From contig JAUSEK010000006.1 in NCBI GenBank assembly GCA_030650275.1, forward strand, positions 1 to 56,905: 56,905 nucleotides of DNA. Direction: 5' to 3'. The notes beneath the pieces are model-generated. The model was not told the DNA's origin. It saw only the letters and a list, made by a program, of their open reading frames with translations, and did no database searches. The position numbers and the translations under genes are program-made. Below are positions 7,746-17,006 of the stretch, in pieces; positions within the stretch are counted from its first letter, which is position 1; every line of letters starts with the position of its first letter. Origin of the DNA: Candidatus Omnitrophota bacterium (GTDB lineage: Bacteria; Omnitrophota; Gorgyraeia; Zapsychrales; Fredricksoniimonadaceae).

Positions 7746-7861
7746 ATCAAGCGCCCCTTCCCCAGACGCGTTAGCACTTAACCCATATTATCCGTCATAT
7801 CGCCGTAGCATCCGGTAGCTCCCCACTACTTTCGCCGACGGAAAAAGCGAAAGGAGTTTGT
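7746..7861 (+). promoter_or_regulatory. Long, possibly structured 5' leader
   Basis: About 115 untranslated bases precede the first small gene. Near the end, CTTTCGC (7829-7835) can pair with GCGAAAG (7847-7853), burying the first half of the AAAGGAG ribosome binding site at 7850-7856. Just upstream, GTAG (7815-7818) can pair with CTAC (7826-7829), leaving loop CTCCCCA whose CTCC is complementary to the GGAG of the same site. This suggests a switchable initiation region. I could not match it to any riboswitch class I know. Confidence 0.35.
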
Positions 7862-8059
7862 ATGTTCGTCATAGACGACGCACGCCGGGAATATATGTCC
7901 CGGCAAATCGGAGACCTCGGGAAGAATATTCTAACAGCGGCAGTAGCAAGTTACTTCTTTGAAAAATTCTCATTGTTAATGCGTTTTGGCCTGTGTATAC
8001 TTGGTCTTGGGTTTATGGTCGCTGGCGTCTTGATCCAACCTTCCAAAAAAGGAGCATAA
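7862..8059 (+). CDS. Small two-segment membrane protein
   Basis: A 65-residue protein with a polar N-terminus (MFVIDDARREYMSRQIGDLG) followed by a hydrophobic stretch (about residues 22-35) and a clear membrane helix LGFMVAGVLIQP near 47-60, ending in a short basic tail. The start is supported by AAAGGAG six bases upstream. It heads a group of three short membrane-protein genes spaced 2 and 15 bases apart. I do not recognise a named function; short proteins with a similar N-terminal pattern and membrane helices are annotated as hypothetical in many bacteria. Confidence 0.7.
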   Translation: MFVIDDARREYMSRQIGDLGKNILTAAVASYFFEKFSLLMRFGLCILGLGFMVAGVLIQPSKKGA

Positions 8060-8061
8060 AT

Positions 8062-8154
8062 ATGATGGTTCTCGCAACACTAACCTTGCTTCTTATTTTT
8101 TGTGTAGGCCTTGTCGTTTATTCGGAGCATAACAAAAAACGGATCTCTCATTAA
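8062..8154 (+). CDS. 30-residue single-helix membrane peptide
   Basis: Encodes MMVLATLTLLLIFCVG followed by a short hydrophilic, basic tail (EHNKKRISH): one membrane helix with a cytoplasmic-type positive end. It begins two bases after the preceding stop, and AGGAG lies seven to eleven bases upstream, inside the end of the first gene. The size and architecture resemble accessory peptides of membrane complexes (as KdpF is to KdpABC) or small type I toxins, but no sequence match supports either. Confidence 0.55.
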   Translation: MMVLATLTLLLIFCVGLVVYSEHNKKRISH

Positions 8155-8169
8155 CGAAGGAAACAAATA

Positions 8170-8274
8170 ATGGAAGCTATCATCATTGTTGCCATTGCCG
8201 GAATTGCCGGTCTTATTGTTATTCTCTTAAGCCAGCACAATCGCAAACAGCAACATCAGCCAACGCATAAATAA
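8170..8274 (+). CDS. 34-residue single-helix membrane peptide
   Basis: Encodes MEAIIIVAIAGIAGLIVILL followed by a polar tail rich in His, Gln and Lys. The ribosome binding site AAGGAA lies about seven bases upstream, after the stop of the second gene. Its layout (one N-terminal helix, basic C-terminus) copies the preceding peptide without obvious sequence identity, so the pair may be distant relatives or partners. No function is recognised. Confidence 0.55.
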   Translation: MEAIIIVAIAGIAGLIVILLSQHNRKQQHQPTHK

Positions 8275-8291
8275 ACACCCTTCGTTTACAC

Positions 8292-8324
8292 AAAAAAGGG
8301 GACACTTTATGGTGTCCCTTTTTT
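8292..8324. repeat. Family A palindrome between convergent genes
   Basis: Arms AAAAAAGGGGACAC and GTGTCCCTTTTTT around loop TTTATG. It lies between the last small membrane gene and the fumarase gene, which point towards each other, and with its T runs could terminate both. One arm has an extra G compared with the perfect copies at 1961 and 34946. Confidence 0.7.
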
Positions 8325-8369
8325 ATCTATTTTGCGCGAAATAATTCAGGTTACGGTGGGCTACTTAAT

Positions 8370-9761
8370 TTATGGTTTGGGGCCGATCATGTCCTGCGGA
8401 CGGACGATGCGGTCAAACTCTTCGGATTTAAGCAAACCCAGCGCAACAACGGCTTGTTTGAGGGTCATGCCTTCGGCAAGGGCTTTTTTGGCGACCTTGG
8501 CCGCGTTATCATAACCGATATGCGGATTCAAAGCGGTCACGAGCATGAGCGAATCGTCGAGATGCTTTTGGATATTGGCGCGGTTGGGCTCAATGCCGAC
8601 AACGCAATGGTCGGTGAAACTGGCACAGGCATCACCCAGCAAACGGATGGAATTCAAGACATTAAAAATAGTGACCGGTTTGTAGACGTTGAGTTCAAAG
8701 TTACCGCTGGCGCCGGCAAAGGTGACGGCCGTGTGATTGCCGAACACCTGGACACAGACCATGGTCATGGCCTCGCATTGGGTGGGGTTGACCTTGCCCG
8801 GCATGATGGAACTTCCCGGTTCATTTTCCGGCAAATGCAATTCCCCTATTCCTGAACGCGGCCCCGAACCCAACCAACGAACGTCATTGGCGATCTTTAT
8901 AAGCGATACGGCCAAGGTGTTCAAAGCACCGCTCAATTCCACCAGAGCATCCTGGCCTGCCAGGGCCTCAAATTTATTACGGGCTGTTTTAAAGGGCTTG
9001 CCGGTGATCTGCGCGATCTTTTCAGCTGATTTGACGGCAAACTGTGGATGGGTATTAAGCCCGGTCCCGACGGCAGTCCCGCCCAAAGCCAATTCATACA
9101 AACGCGGTAAAGCCGCGTCGATGCGCTCCAGACCATTGGTCAATTGCTGGACATAACCGGAAAATTCCTGCCCCAACGTCAGCGGGGTCGCGTCCATCAA
9201 ATGGGTGCGGCCGATCTTGATGATGTCTTTGAATTCCACGGATTTTTTTTGCAAAGCATCGCGCAATTTTTTGACCATGGGGACCAAACGCCGGTGAATA
9301 TCTTCCAGCGCGGCGATGTGCATGGCTGTCGGAAAGGTATCATTGGAGGACTGGGCCTTGTTGACATCATCATTGGGATGGATGGGTTTTTTACTGCCCA
9401 TGACCCCGCCGGCGATCTCAATGGCGCGGTTAGCAATGACTTCATTGGCGTTCATGTTCATCTGGGTGCCGCTGCCGGTCTGCCAGACGACCAAAGGAAA
9501 ATGCGCGTTAAGCTTGCCTTCAATGATCTCGTCCGCGGCCTGAACGATCAACCTTGCCTTATCCGCGGATAAAAGCCCTAATTCCTGATTGACCAGAGCC
9601 GCGGCTTTTTTCAAGATCCCGAAAGCCCGGATGAATTCCGGCGGGAATTGGTCTCCCCCGATCTTGAAATTCTCCAAAGCCCGCTGAGTCTGGGCGCCCC
9701 AGTATTTGTCCGCCGGGACCTTCACTTCCCCCATGCTGTCCGTTTCAATGCGAAAACTCAT
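8370..9761 (-). CDS. fumC: Class II fumarate hydratase
   Basis: Reversible hydration of fumarate to malate in the TCA cycle, oxygen-stable homotetrameric type. The superfamily signature [16 protein letters not shown] is clear, along with [13 protein letters not shown] and the [20 protein letters not shown] block. The length of about 463 residues is normal. Three possible starts (GTG, ATG, ATG) follow each other directly; the third is best spaced from GGAG. The start lies a few bases after the SPFH stop, so the two are probably co-transcribed; citrate synthase is in the same direction upstream. Confidence 0.95.
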   Translation of the reverse strand: MSFRIETDSMGEVKVPADKYWGAQTQRALENFKIGGDQFPPEFIRAFGILKKAAALVNQELGLLSADKARLIVQAADEIIEGKLNAHFPLVVWQTGSGTQMNMNANEVIANRAIEIAGGVMGSKKPIHPNDDVNKAQSSNDTFPTAMHIAALEDIHRRLVPMVKKLRDALQKKSVEFKDIIKIGRTHLMDATPLTLGQEFSGYVQQLTNGLERIDAALPRLYELALGGTAVGTGLNTHPQFAVKSAEKIAQITGKPFKTARNKFEALAGQDALVELSGALNTLAVSLIKIANDVRWLGSGPRSGIGELHLPENEPGSSIMPGKVNPTQCEAMTMVCVQVFGNHTAVTFAGASGNFELNVYKPVTIFNVLNSIRLLGDACASFTDHCVVGIEPNRANIQKHLDDSLMLVTALNPHIGYDNAAKVAKKALAEGMTLKQAVVALGLLKSEEFDRIVRPQDMIGPKP

Positions 9762-9769
9762 CATCACTC

Positions 9770-10621
9770 CTACTTGATCGGCATAACACCGGCCAGGTCG
9801 CCGATGACATTGGTTAATTCTGAATTGGCAGGCACCACGATCTTGCTATTGTGGGCCAGGGCCTTTTCAACCGCTTCCAATTTACGCAGCACCTGCGCGT
9901 TGCCCACGAAATATTTCTGGGCCGCTTCATTGACCAATTGGATGGCCTGGGCTTCGCCCTGGGCCTCCAAAATACGGGCCTGTTTGATGCCTTCGGCTTT
10001 CTTGATCTCGGCGCGTTTTTGACCGTCGGCAACGGTCTCGGCGGCAGTGGCATAATCAATGGCCGCGATCTTCTCGTTCTCCGCCTTGACCACCTTATTC
10101 ATGGTTTCCTGCACGTCCTTGGGCGGATCAATTTCCTTTAATTCCGTGCGCACGATATCCAATCCCCAGTTCGCGGTCTCGCGCCCCAAAATGGTGTGCA
10201 ATTCCGTATTGATACGGCCGCGTTCGCTGTTGGCGCTTTTAAGGGTCATGGTGCCGATGATATTGCGCAAGGTCGTACGCGCCAGATTGACGATCTGCCA
10301 TTGATAATTGCCGACATTGTACTGGCAGTTTTTTACATGCTGTTCATCGGGCTTGACCTTGAAATACACCTGCGCGTCAACCTTGGCATTCAGATTGTCG
10401 TTGGTGATGATCTCCTGCGTTTCCGCGTCCACCAGCTGTTCGGTGATGTTGATCTGGTACATGTTCTCAACAATGGGGATGATCCAATTAAAACCCGGAG
10501 AGGCAAAACGCAGGTATTTACCGAACCGTTCCACCAGACCGCGATGCGTCGGGCGCACGATGCGTATGCCCATGAAGAAAACAATAACGGCGAAAATGAT
10601 CAAAAAATAAAAATTCTCCAT
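9770..10621 (-). CDS. SPFH/band 7 membrane protein (stomatin-like)
   Basis: A 283-residue protein with one N-terminal membrane anchor ([16 protein letters not shown]) and a band 7 domain beginning [23 protein letters not shown], followed by a long Ala/Glu/Lys-rich coiled-coil region ([20 protein letters not shown]) and a C-terminal tail. The family scaffolds membrane microdomains and often regulates proteases such as FtsH. A NfeD partner, common beside such genes, is not present. Translation starts two bases after a family D repeat that supplies GGGAGGGGG as ribosome binding site. Confidence 0.88.
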   Translation of the reverse strand: MENFYFLIIFAVIVFFMGIRIVRPTHRGLVERFGKYLRFASPGFNWIIPIVENMYQINITEQLVDAETQEIITNDNLNAKVDAQVYFKVKPDEQHVKNCQYNVGNYQWQIVNLARTTLRNIIGTMTLKSANSERGRINTELHTILGRETANWGLDIVRTELKEIDPPKDVQETMNKVVKAENEKIAAIDYATAAETVADGQKRAEIKKAEGIKQARILEAQGEAQAIQLVNEAAQKYFVGNAQVLRKLEAVEKALAHNSKIVVPANSELTNVIGDLAGVMPIK

Positions 10622-10623
10622 AC

Positions 10624-10660
10624 TTCCCCCTCCCTAACCCTCCCCACAAGGGGGAGGGAA
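10624..10660. repeat. Family D repeat supplying the SPFH ribosome binding site
   Basis: Reverse complement of the repeat at 5997-6031. Because the SPFH gene is on the minus strand, the repeat has the same orientation relative to the start codon in both places and the same spacing to the ATG within a base or so. Confidence 0.8.
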
Positions 10661-10664
10661 CGTC

Positions 10665-12056
10665 CTAACTGTTTAATAAATAATGCGTCAACAGCCGCAC
10701 CCCGGCGCCGGTGGCCCCGTGGCCGTAATACATCCGGCAGGGACCCTCGACGTAGGCGCTGCCGGCAATGTCCAGATGCGCCCAGGGCGTGTCATTGGTG
10801 AATTGACGGAGGAATTCCGCGGCCGTGCACGCGCCCGCGCCCCGCACCGAACTGGTGTTCTTCAGATCCGCGATGGGCGATTTGATATAATTTTTGAGTT
10901 CCGGATAAACAGGCAGGCGCCAGGCGCGGTCATCCGTATCATTGGAAGCCCGCACCAGAGAACGGGCCAGGTCATCATTGTTGGAAAAAAGACCTGAATA
11001 ATCAAAACCCAAAGCCACCACACAAGCGCCGGTCAGGGTGGCCATGTCGATCATCGTCGCCGGTTTATAATTCTTGACCACATAAGCAAAAGCATCGGCC
11101 AGCACCAGGCGGCCTTCGGCATCGGTATTGCCGATCTCAACGCTTTTGCCGGCATAACCGGTGATCACATCCCCCGGTTTGTACGCCCCGGAACCGATGG
11201 CGTTTTCGGCAATGCTCAAAACGAACAAAAGGTTTTTCCTGATCCCCAAGGCCAAAACGTTTTTGAGGATACCGCACACAGCGCCCGCGCCGCTCATGTC
11301 GATCCTCATGGTCTCAATATGATTGCTGGATTTGAGATTTAAACCGCCGGTGTCAAAGGTCATGCCCTTGCCGATGATGGCGGTGTACGGTTGACCTTTA
11401 GGACCGCCGTGGTATTTGACAATGATGAGTTTCGGCTCCTTGCGGCTGCCCTGGTTGACGGCCAGATGAAAATTCAACCCGTGGCGCTTGAGTTCTTTTT
11501 CATTAAGGACCTGCAGGGACGCATTCTTCTTTCCCTTGATCAGCCCTCTGACGGTTTTTTCCAAATATTGGGAAGTCACGGTATCGGCATTGTCATTGAT
11601 CAGATCACGGGTCAGGCGCACGCCTTCGCAAATGGTCACGGCCTGGCGCAGCGCCTTGCTTTCAGGAACAGCAATAATGATGTGCTTATTTTTGAAGGTC
11701 TTGTCATCCTTGGGCCTACTCTTGTATTTGTCCCAGACATAGGTGCCGATGCTGATGCCGTCAATAATGGCCTTGACCGTGTTCTCATCAGAGGCGTGGG
11801 GCACCACTTCAACGGTCCTGGCGGATTTGATATAAGGCGACAACAGCGCCTTGCGGGTATTGACGCGCACTTCGGTCAACGACAATTTCTGTGTCTTGCC
11901 TAAACCGACGAACAAGGACAACCTCTTGCCCTCCAGGATGGGGAAAACTTCCCCTTTCTCCAGTTCTTTTTTCAAACGGGGATGTTTTTGGCCGGCGGTC
12001 AGCAAAATGACCGCGGCGTCTTTATTGAATTTTGCTTTGGGGATAAATGAGATCAC
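10665..12056 (-). CDS. pepA: Leucyl aminopeptidase (M17 family)
   Basis: Cytosolic dizinc aminopeptidase, 463 residues. The C-terminal catalytic domain shows GKGMTFDTGGLNLKS, the M17 signature NTDAEGRLVLADA and MIDMATLTGACVVALG, covering the metal ligands Lys, Asp and Glu. The N-terminal M17 domain is divergent but present. It starts with GTG behind AAGGAG, ten bases upstream. Family members release N-terminal amino acids from peptides; in E. coli PepA also binds DNA, which cannot be judged here. Confidence 0.93.
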   Translation of the reverse strand: MISFIPKAKFNKDAAVILLTAGQKHPRLKKELEKGEVFPILEGKRLSLFVGLGKTQKLSLTEVRVNTRKALLSPYIKSARTVEVVPHASDENTVKAIIDGISIGTYVWDKYKSRPKDDKTFKNKHIIIAVPESKALRQAVTICEGVRLTRDLINDNADTVTSQYLEKTVRGLIKGKKNASLQVLNEKELKRHGLNFHLAVNQGSRKEPKLIIVKYHGGPKGQPYTAIIGKGMTFDTGGLNLKSSNHIETMRIDMSGAGAVCGILKNVLALGIRKNLLFVLSIAENAIGSGAYKPGDVITGYAGKSVEIGNTDAEGRLVLADAFAYVVKNYKPATMIDMATLTGACVVALGFDYSGLFSNNDDLARSLVRASNDTDDRAWRLPVYPELKNYIKSPIADLKNTSSVRGAGACTAAEFLRQFTNDTPWAHLDIAGSAYVEGPCRMYYGHGATGAGVRLLTHYLLNS

Positions 12057-12080
12057 AAAACGCTCCTTCTCAAATTAGTG

Positions 12081-12107
12081 TACGGGGGGGCATGCCCCGC
12101 CCCTACG
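12081..12107. repeat. Family B palindrome after citrate synthase
   Basis: A copy of the GTAGGGGCG...CCCGTAC family with core GGGGCATGCCCCGCCCC. On the minus strand it starts right after the TAA stop of gltA and separates it from pepA. Confidence 0.65.
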
Positions 12108-13397
12108 TTATCTTTTCTCTAGCGGCACATAATCATGCTTGGGCTCGCCGGTGTAGATCTGGGACGGACGGCCGATCTTGGTGGCGGGGTCTTCGATCAT
12201 TTCTTTCCAATGCGCGATCCAGCCGGGCATGCGGCCGATGGCGAACATGACCGGGAACATCCTAAGCGGTATGCCGATGGCCCGCAAAATGATGCCGCTG
12301 TAAAAATCCACGTTCGGATAAAGCTTGCGCGAAATAAAATATTCATCTTTGAGCGCGGCCTCTTCCAGGCGTTTGGCGATGTCCAAAAGCGGATCATGGA
12401 TGCCGAGTTTATTGAGAAGTTCGTCGGCCTTTTCTTTGATGATCCTGGCGCGCGGATCAAAATTCTTGTACACGCGGTGGCCGAAACCCATGAGCCGAAA
12501 ACCACTGGCCTTGTCCTTGGCCCTGGCCACGTATTTGTCCACCCCGCCGCCGTCGGCATGGATGTCCTGGAGCATTTCAATGACCGCCTGGTTGGCCCCG
12601 CCGTGCAGAGGCCCCCACAAAGCGCAGATGCCGGCGGAAATGGACGCGTACAAATTTGCGTGGGAAGAGCCCACCAGACGCACCGTTGATGTGGAGCAAT
12701 TCTGCTCATGGTCGGCGTGCAGGATCAAAAGGACCCGAAGCGCCTGCACGACCTCATCAACGATCTGATAAGATTTGGTGGGTGAAGAGAACATCATGTT
12801 CAGAAAGTTGGGAACATATTTCAGGTCATGGCGCGGATAGACGAACGGTTCGCCGATGGACTTTTTATAGGAAAAAGCGGAAATGGTGCGCACCTTGGAC
12901 AAGAGCTGGACCGCGATGCGGTCAATGTCCCCTTTGTTGGGGTTTTCCTTGATCATGGTGGGGTAATACGCGGACATGGAACAGACCATGGCCGACAGGA
13001 TGGCCATGGGGTGCGCGCTCGAGGAGAACGCGTTGAAAAAATTCTTCATGTCCTCATGGATCATGGAATGTTCATTGAAAGCGCTGGAAAAAACGTCGAC
13101 TTCCTTCTGGGTGGGCAAATGACCGTAGATCAAAAGGTAGGCGGTCTCCACAAAGGTGGACTTTTCCGCCAATTGTTCAATGGGAATGCCGCGGTAACGC
13201 AGGACCCCTTTGTCTCCGTCCAGATACGTGATGGCGCTCTTGCAGGAGCCCGTATTACCGAAACCCGGGTCCATGGTGATATACCCGGTGGCGGCGCGCA
13301 GTTCGGCGATATCAATGGCTTTCTCACCCTCGGTGCCGACAATGACCGGGCAATCCAGCTTTTTCCCGTCGATATTCAAAGAGATCCGTTCAGACAT
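12108..13397 (-). CDS. gltA: Citrate synthase
   Basis: Condenses acetyl-CoA and oxaloacetate to citrate. It has 429 residues, the length of the hexameric, NADH-sensitive Gram-negative type, with its N-terminal zinc-ribbon-like beta domain. Active-site blocks are visible: GPLHGGANQAVIEML and the family signature GFGHRVYKNFDPRA. The start is at MSERISL, behind a strong GGAGGGG; the open frame continues eleven codons further upstream without support. It lies directly downstream of the sulfate assimilation genes and upstream of pepA. Confidence 0.95.
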   Translation of the reverse strand: MSERISLNIDGKKLDCPVIVGTEGEKAIDIAELRAATGYITMDPGFGNTGSCKSAITYLDGDKGVLRYRGIPIEQLAEKSTFVETAYLLIYGHLPTQKEVDVFSSAFNEHSMIHEDMKNFFNAFSSSAHPMAILSAMVCSMSAYYPTMIKENPNKGDIDRIAVQLLSKVRTISAFSYKKSIGEPFVYPRHDLKYVPNFLNMMFSSPTKSYQIVDEVVQALRVLLILHADHEQNCSTSTVRLVGSSHANLYASISAGICALWGPLHGGANQAVIEMLQDIHADGGGVDKYVARAKDKASGFRLMGFGHRVYKNFDPRARIIKEKADELLNKLGIHDPLLDIAKRLEEAALKDEYFISRKLYPNVDFYSGIILRAIGIPLRMFPVMFAIGRMPGWIAHWKEMIEDPATKIGRPSQIYTGEPKHDYVPLEKR

Positions 13398-13433
13398 GTC
13401 TATCCCCTCCTTAAGGCACGTTATGGACAAACA

Positions 13434-15236
13434 TCATATCATATATTCGGGGTCCAAGACAACCGCTTTGACTAAAAGGTCCACGATCTTCTTGACGGCC
13501 TGGCCGCTGTCCTCGTTCTCAACGAGATCCAGATCGATATCAGACGCGTTAAAACGGTTTTCCCCGACATTGACCACAAAGGTGCGGTTAGGATAATTGA
13601 GCGTTTTGAGCAACCCCAATTCATGATCATCAATGTCCGTAATGCTGGTGATGAGGACCAGCCCCGCGTCCGTCATCAAATGGGCCAATTCCCCCAATTG
13701 CTGCAAATGTTCAAACTTACCCAAAACCTTATCTTTGGAGTCCTGGGAAGCCAAAGCCAGCTGGTTGGAAACGCCGAGAAAATATACAAACTTGCCTAAA
13801 TTGGACAGCTTTTCCTCAAGGTCCTTGGCAATGCGTTGTTTACCGGCATCAACCTTACCGGTAATGAGGATGAACGCGCTTTTATGTCCGTATTTCCGGG
13901 CGCGGTCATCCGGTGTTATCTGACTGCGCTCCCACCCATACTCGCGCTTGCGGATGTGTTCTTTCAATGAAGAATCACTGTCAAAAACAGGAGCCAGAAT
14001 GATGCCGCCTCCGGCGATCTCGTATTGGTCCACGAGCACAAAACGGCCTGTGGCCGCGATGTCATTGGCAAGGTCAAAGGCCACGGGTTTCATGGCCTCA
14101 AAAACGCATTCCCCGACCTCGTGACGGTCCACATAAGATTTCTGGCTGGAGACCAATTCCGCGGCGTTAAGGACATGGAGGATCTGCGAAACAACTACCG
14201 GCACTTGCTGGCTGGCGATCTTTAACTTATAGACCTTGCCCTGCACCAGCGGCTGTTTGCCCATCCAGAACACATTGGCCTTGAATTTCTGGCTGACCTG
14301 CGGCAATTTTTCCGACGCCTTGACCATGACCTCGCCGGGACGTATGTAAAACTCGGTGTCCATGGTCAGACCCGCGGACTGTCCGGCAAAGGCCTCCTGA
14401 CGGACAGGACCGTTAAAATATTCCACGGATCTGACGCGGTTCTTTTTTCCCGACGGCCAAAAGACCACCTCATCTCCCGCCCGCACGGTCCCGGACTCGA
14501 CGCGTCCGGCAATGATACGCCGCTTGTCCCCCTCTTCGGTGAACTTATAAATATCCTGGACCGGCATGCGGAACACCTGCGTGTGCAAAGGGGCCTGTTT
14601 TGGAAAACTATCCAGAACTTCCAGAATATTCGGCCCCCTATACCACGGCATGTTCTTTGAGGCAACGGCCACATTGTCGCCGTGAAAAGCCGCGATAGGA
14701 ATGAAACTCTGGGGCTTCAGGTCGATTTCGTGGAGGAATTTGGTGTAATCGGCCTTGATCTGTTCAAAGACCTTTTGGTCATACTGGACCAGGTCCATTT
14801 TGTTGACGCACACGGCCACATTCTTGATCCCCAAAAAACGCATCACATAGCCATGACGCCTGGAATTTTCCTTAATGCCTTCATGGGCATCGATGACCAA
14901 CAAGGCCGCTTCGGCGCGGGCCGCTCCGCTGATCATATTTTTTAAGAACTCGATATGACCCGGCGCGTCAATGATGATGTAATCACGCTTGGCGGACTTG
15001 AAAAAACTGCGGGCCGTGTCAATGGTGATGCCCTGGGCCTGCTCGTCTTTGAGCGCGTCGAGCAAAAAGGCATACTCAAAGGGCTTGGCATTGCGTTCGC
15101 ATTGCTTTTTGACCGCTTCCACCTTACCCTCGGGCAAGGAACCGGTATCGGCCAAAAGACGGCCGACCAGCGTGCTTTTGCCGTGGTCCACGTGGCCAAC
15201 GATCACCACATTCATCTGTTCACGTTGAGTATTCAT
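13434..15236 (-). CDS. cysN: Sulfate adenylyltransferase GTPase subunit with decayed APS-kinase-like tail
   Basis: Large GTPase subunit of ATP sulfurylase, which with CysD makes adenylylsulfate. GTPase motifs are intact: GHVDHGKST (G1), DAPGH (G3) and NKMDL (G4); the EF-Tu-like beta domains follow. From about residue 454 there is a 149-residue domain laid out like the APS kinase of CysNC fusions (alignable [13 protein letters not shown] and [13 protein letters not shown]). Its P-loop reads GKVDAGKQ instead of GxxGxGKS/T, the DGDN motif is replaced by LGVSN, the Arg-rich DRxxNxRR segment is absent and the lid is shortened. Catalysis of PAPS formation is therefore unlikely; a structural or regulatory role is possible. 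The start is ATG at 15236 or GTG at 15242. Confidence 0.85.
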   Translation of the reverse strand: MNTQREQMNVVIVGHVDHGKSTLVGRLLADTGSLPEGKVEAVKKQCERNAKPFEYAFLLDALKDEQAQGITIDTARSFFKSAKRDYIIIDAPGHIEFLKNMISGAARAEAALLVIDAHEGIKENSRRHGYVMRFLGIKNVAVCVNKMDLVQYDQKVFEQIKADYTKFLHEIDLKPQSFIPIAAFHGDNVAVASKNMPWYRGPNILEVLDSFPKQAPLHTQVFRMPVQDIYKFTEEGDKRRIIAGRVESGTVRAGDEVVFWPSGKKNRVRSVEYFNGPVRQEAFAGQSAGLTMDTEFYIRPGEVMVKASEKLPQVSQKFKANVFWMGKQPLVQGKVYKLKIASQQVPVVVSQILHVLNAAELVSSQKSYVDRHEVGECVFEAMKPVAFDLANDIAATGRFVLVDQYEIAGGGIILAPVFDSDSSLKEHIRKREYGWERSQITPDDRARKYGHKSAFILITGKVDAGKQRIAKDLEEKLSNLGKFVYFLGVSNQLALASQDSKDKVLGKFEHLQQLGELAHLMTDAGLVLITSITDIDDHELGLLKTLNYPNRTFVVNVGENRFNASDIDLDLVENEDSGQAVKKIVDLLVKAVVLDPEYMI

Positions 15237-15242
15237 AGTCAC

Positions 15243-15346
15243 CGTCGTAAGGGCGGGTCCTGTCTTCGGTCACCCCCGTCCGTGCTCGCACCAGCTGCGC
15301 GCGGCCGGGGGGCCCCCACCTCAGCCACCCGCACCACGCATAACCT
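15243..15346. other. GC-rich spacer between cysD and cysN
   Basis: A spacer of 104 bases that breaks an otherwise tight operon. It is markedly GC-rich with short complementary runs (GGGGGCCCCC-like stretches around 15306-15320), and resembles in style the spacer at 48711-48848. No open frame or promoter is convincing. It may be a degenerate repeat element. Confidence 0.35.
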
Positions 15347-16240
15347 TTACATGTATCCTTCTCGCCGTAAGGTTTCCAAACCGCCGTTGTCTTCCTTGTC
15401 CTGGGCGCGGCCGGAGCGCTCGGCGATGTTCTTGAACTTGCCTTCCCTTAACTCTTTGACAATATCCGCCACGTTCTTGGCCTTGGAATCCACGGGGAAC
15501 GAGCATGGATAGCACCCCAGCGATCTGTAGCGTTTGCCATCACCCTGGTCAAAATACAATTTGGTGATGGGAACATTTTCCCGCTCAATGTATTCCCAAA
15601 TATTCAATTCCGTCCAGTCCAGCAAAGGATGCACACGGATATGCGTGCCCGGCGCGAAATCGGTCTTGAACTGGTTCCACAATTCCGGCGGCTGGTCTCC
15701 CACGTCCCAGTCGCTGTTGCGGTCGCGGGGAGAAAAATAGCGTTCTTTGGAACGGCTCCCCTCCTCGTCCGCCCGCGCGCCCACGATGACACCGGTATAG
15801 GGTTCAATGTTAGTATCTGTTTCATATTGGCCGGTCTTATGGTTGAGCCGTTTGCGCGGCCAGGCACCGGAAAGCGTGTTTTTAAGCGCGTCGGTCTTCA
15901 GGGCCTTGCAGCAGGCGATGCGGTCAATGGCGCCGTCGGGAAATGTCTTTTTGGCTTTGAGCGCTTCGGTGTTCTGGCCTACGATCATGTTCAACTTGAA
16001 CTTCATGGCCAGTTCATCGCGGTACTGGATCATTTCCGGGATCTTGTAATTGGTATCAATGTGCACCAGCGGAAAGGGCACGTGGCCAAAGAAGGCCTTG
16101 CGCGCCAGCCACAAAAGCACGGTCGAGTCCTTGCCGATGGACCAGAGCATGACCAGCGACTTGAACTCGCGATACGCCTCGCGCAAAATATACACGCTCT
16201 GCGATTCCAAAGCGTCCAGTTTGTCTATCGTCTTATTCAT
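15347..16240 (-). CDS. cysD: Sulfate adenylyltransferase subunit 2
   Basis: Catalytic PP-loop subunit of ATP sulfurylase, 297 residues. The N-terminal block [20 protein letters not shown] contains the SxGKDS PP-loop; [21 protein letters not shown] and [16 protein letters not shown] are typical. The start MNKTIDKL follows GAGGTG by about eight bases. A longer upstream frame runs into a palindromic repeat and cysH and is not credible. It works with CysN downstream; the product APS would be used by the CysH upstream in the same operon. Confidence 0.95.
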   Translation of the reverse strand: MNKTIDKLDALESQSVYILREAYREFKSLVMLWSIGKDSTVLLWLARKAFFGHVPFPLVHIDTNYKIPEMIQYRDELAMKFKLNMIVGQNTEALKAKKTFPDGAIDRIACCKALKTDALKNTLSGAWPRKRLNHKTGQYETDTNIEPYTGVIVGARADEEGSRSKERYFSPRDRNSDWDVGDQPPELWNQFKTDFAPGTHIRVHPLLDWTELNIWEYIERENVPITKLYFDQGDGKRYRSLGCYPCSFPVDSKAKNVADIVKELREGKFKNIAERSGRAQDKEDNGGLETLRREGYM

Positions 16241-16253
16241 ACCATCACACCTC

Positions 16254-16297
16254 AAAGGTAGCACCTGCCTTCTCCGAAGAAGGCAGGTGCTACCTTT
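16254..16297. repeat. Family C palindrome between cysH and cysD
   Basis: A 44-base palindrome with arms AAAGGTAGCACCTGCCTTCT and complement around a short centre (CCGA). The cysH stop TAA overlaps its end by two bases. A second, perfect copy is at 38727-38770. Confidence 0.8.
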
Positions 16298-17006
16298 ATT
16301 TCTTGTGCAAACCGCATTCCTTCTGTTCCGGCTGTTCCCACCACCAGCGGCCGGCACGGATATCTTCGCCGGGTTTGATGGCCCGGGTGCAGGGCGCACA
16401 GCTGATGCTGACAAAACCTTTGGCATGCAAAGGATTGACGTCCACCTTGTTCTTTTTAATGTAATCGCGCACCTGGTCCAAAGACCAATCAACAAGCGGA
16501 TTGATCTTTATTTTCCCATTGACCTCGTCCCACTCGAAGATCGTGGCTTCCGACCGGGTCAGGGATTGCGAACGCCGCAGGCCCGTGATCCAGGCATCCG
16601 CGTTGGACAAAGCCCGGCGCAGGGGCTCCACCTTGCGCACCCCGCAGCATGTCTTGCGGTTCTCAACGCTTTCGTAAAATAAATTGATGCCCTTGGCCGC
16701 AACCATTTCTTCAACGGCCTTGGTATCTGGATAATAGATCTTGAACGTCACCTGACTGTACCTTTTTTGCGTCTTGGCTAAAAGGTCATAGGTTTCCTGA
16801 TAGAGACGGCCGGTGTCCAGGGTAAATATTTCAATGCCCGGCGCCACGCGGGCGATCATGTCCGTAATGACCTGGTCTTCCTCACCCAAACTGGTGGCAA
16901 AAACAACCCTGTTGCCAAAGGTCTTGAATGCCCATTGAATGATCCCCTGGGCATCAAGACCCTTGGTCGCGCTGATCAATTCCGGTATTTTCTCTTTAAA
17001 TGTCAT
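16296..17006 (-). CDS. cysH: APS reductase (CysH family, iron-sulfur type)
   Basis: Thioredoxin-dependent reductase giving sulfite and AMP, 236 residues. The C-terminal catalytic Cys is in ECGLH (Cys231). The presence of both KTCCG (Cys120-121) and CAPC (Cys203, Cys206) is the [4Fe-4S] signature of bacterial adenylylsulfate reductases, as opposed to the cluster-free PAPS reductases of enteric bacteria. This predicts that sulfate is reduced from APS directly, which fits the apparent loss of APS kinase function in the linked CysN. It starts inside the end of the Rrf2 gene (11-base overlap). Confidence 0.92.
   Translation of the reverse strand: MTFKEKIPELISATKGLDAQGIIQWAFKTFGNRVVFATSLGEEDQVITDMIARVAPGIEIFTLDTGRLYQETYDLLAKTQKRYSQVTFKIYYPDTKAVEEMVAAKGINLFYESVENRKTCCGVRKVEPLRRALSNADAWITGLRRSQSLTRSEATIFEWDEVNGKIKINPLVDWSLDQVRDYIKKNKVDVNPLHAKGFVSISCAPCTRAIKPGEDIRAGRWWWEQPEQKECGLHKK

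Noticed and set aside
7746-7861. Known riboswitch class (c-di-GMP, guanidine, fluoride, Mn) in the leader
   Set aside because: The key conserved bases of these classes could not be found. Only the pairing near the ribosome binding site is supported.
8062-8154. KdpF-like peptide
   Set aside because: Size and one-helix layout fit, but no kdpA, kdpB or kdpC follows.
15243-15346. Internal promoter for cysN in the cysD-cysN spacer
   Set aside because: The spacer is very GC-rich and no -10 or -35 pair on the minus strand was convincing.
16241-16495. N-terminal extension of cysD
   Set aside because: Encoded by a palindrome and cysH in another frame; CysD starts normally at MNKTIDKL.
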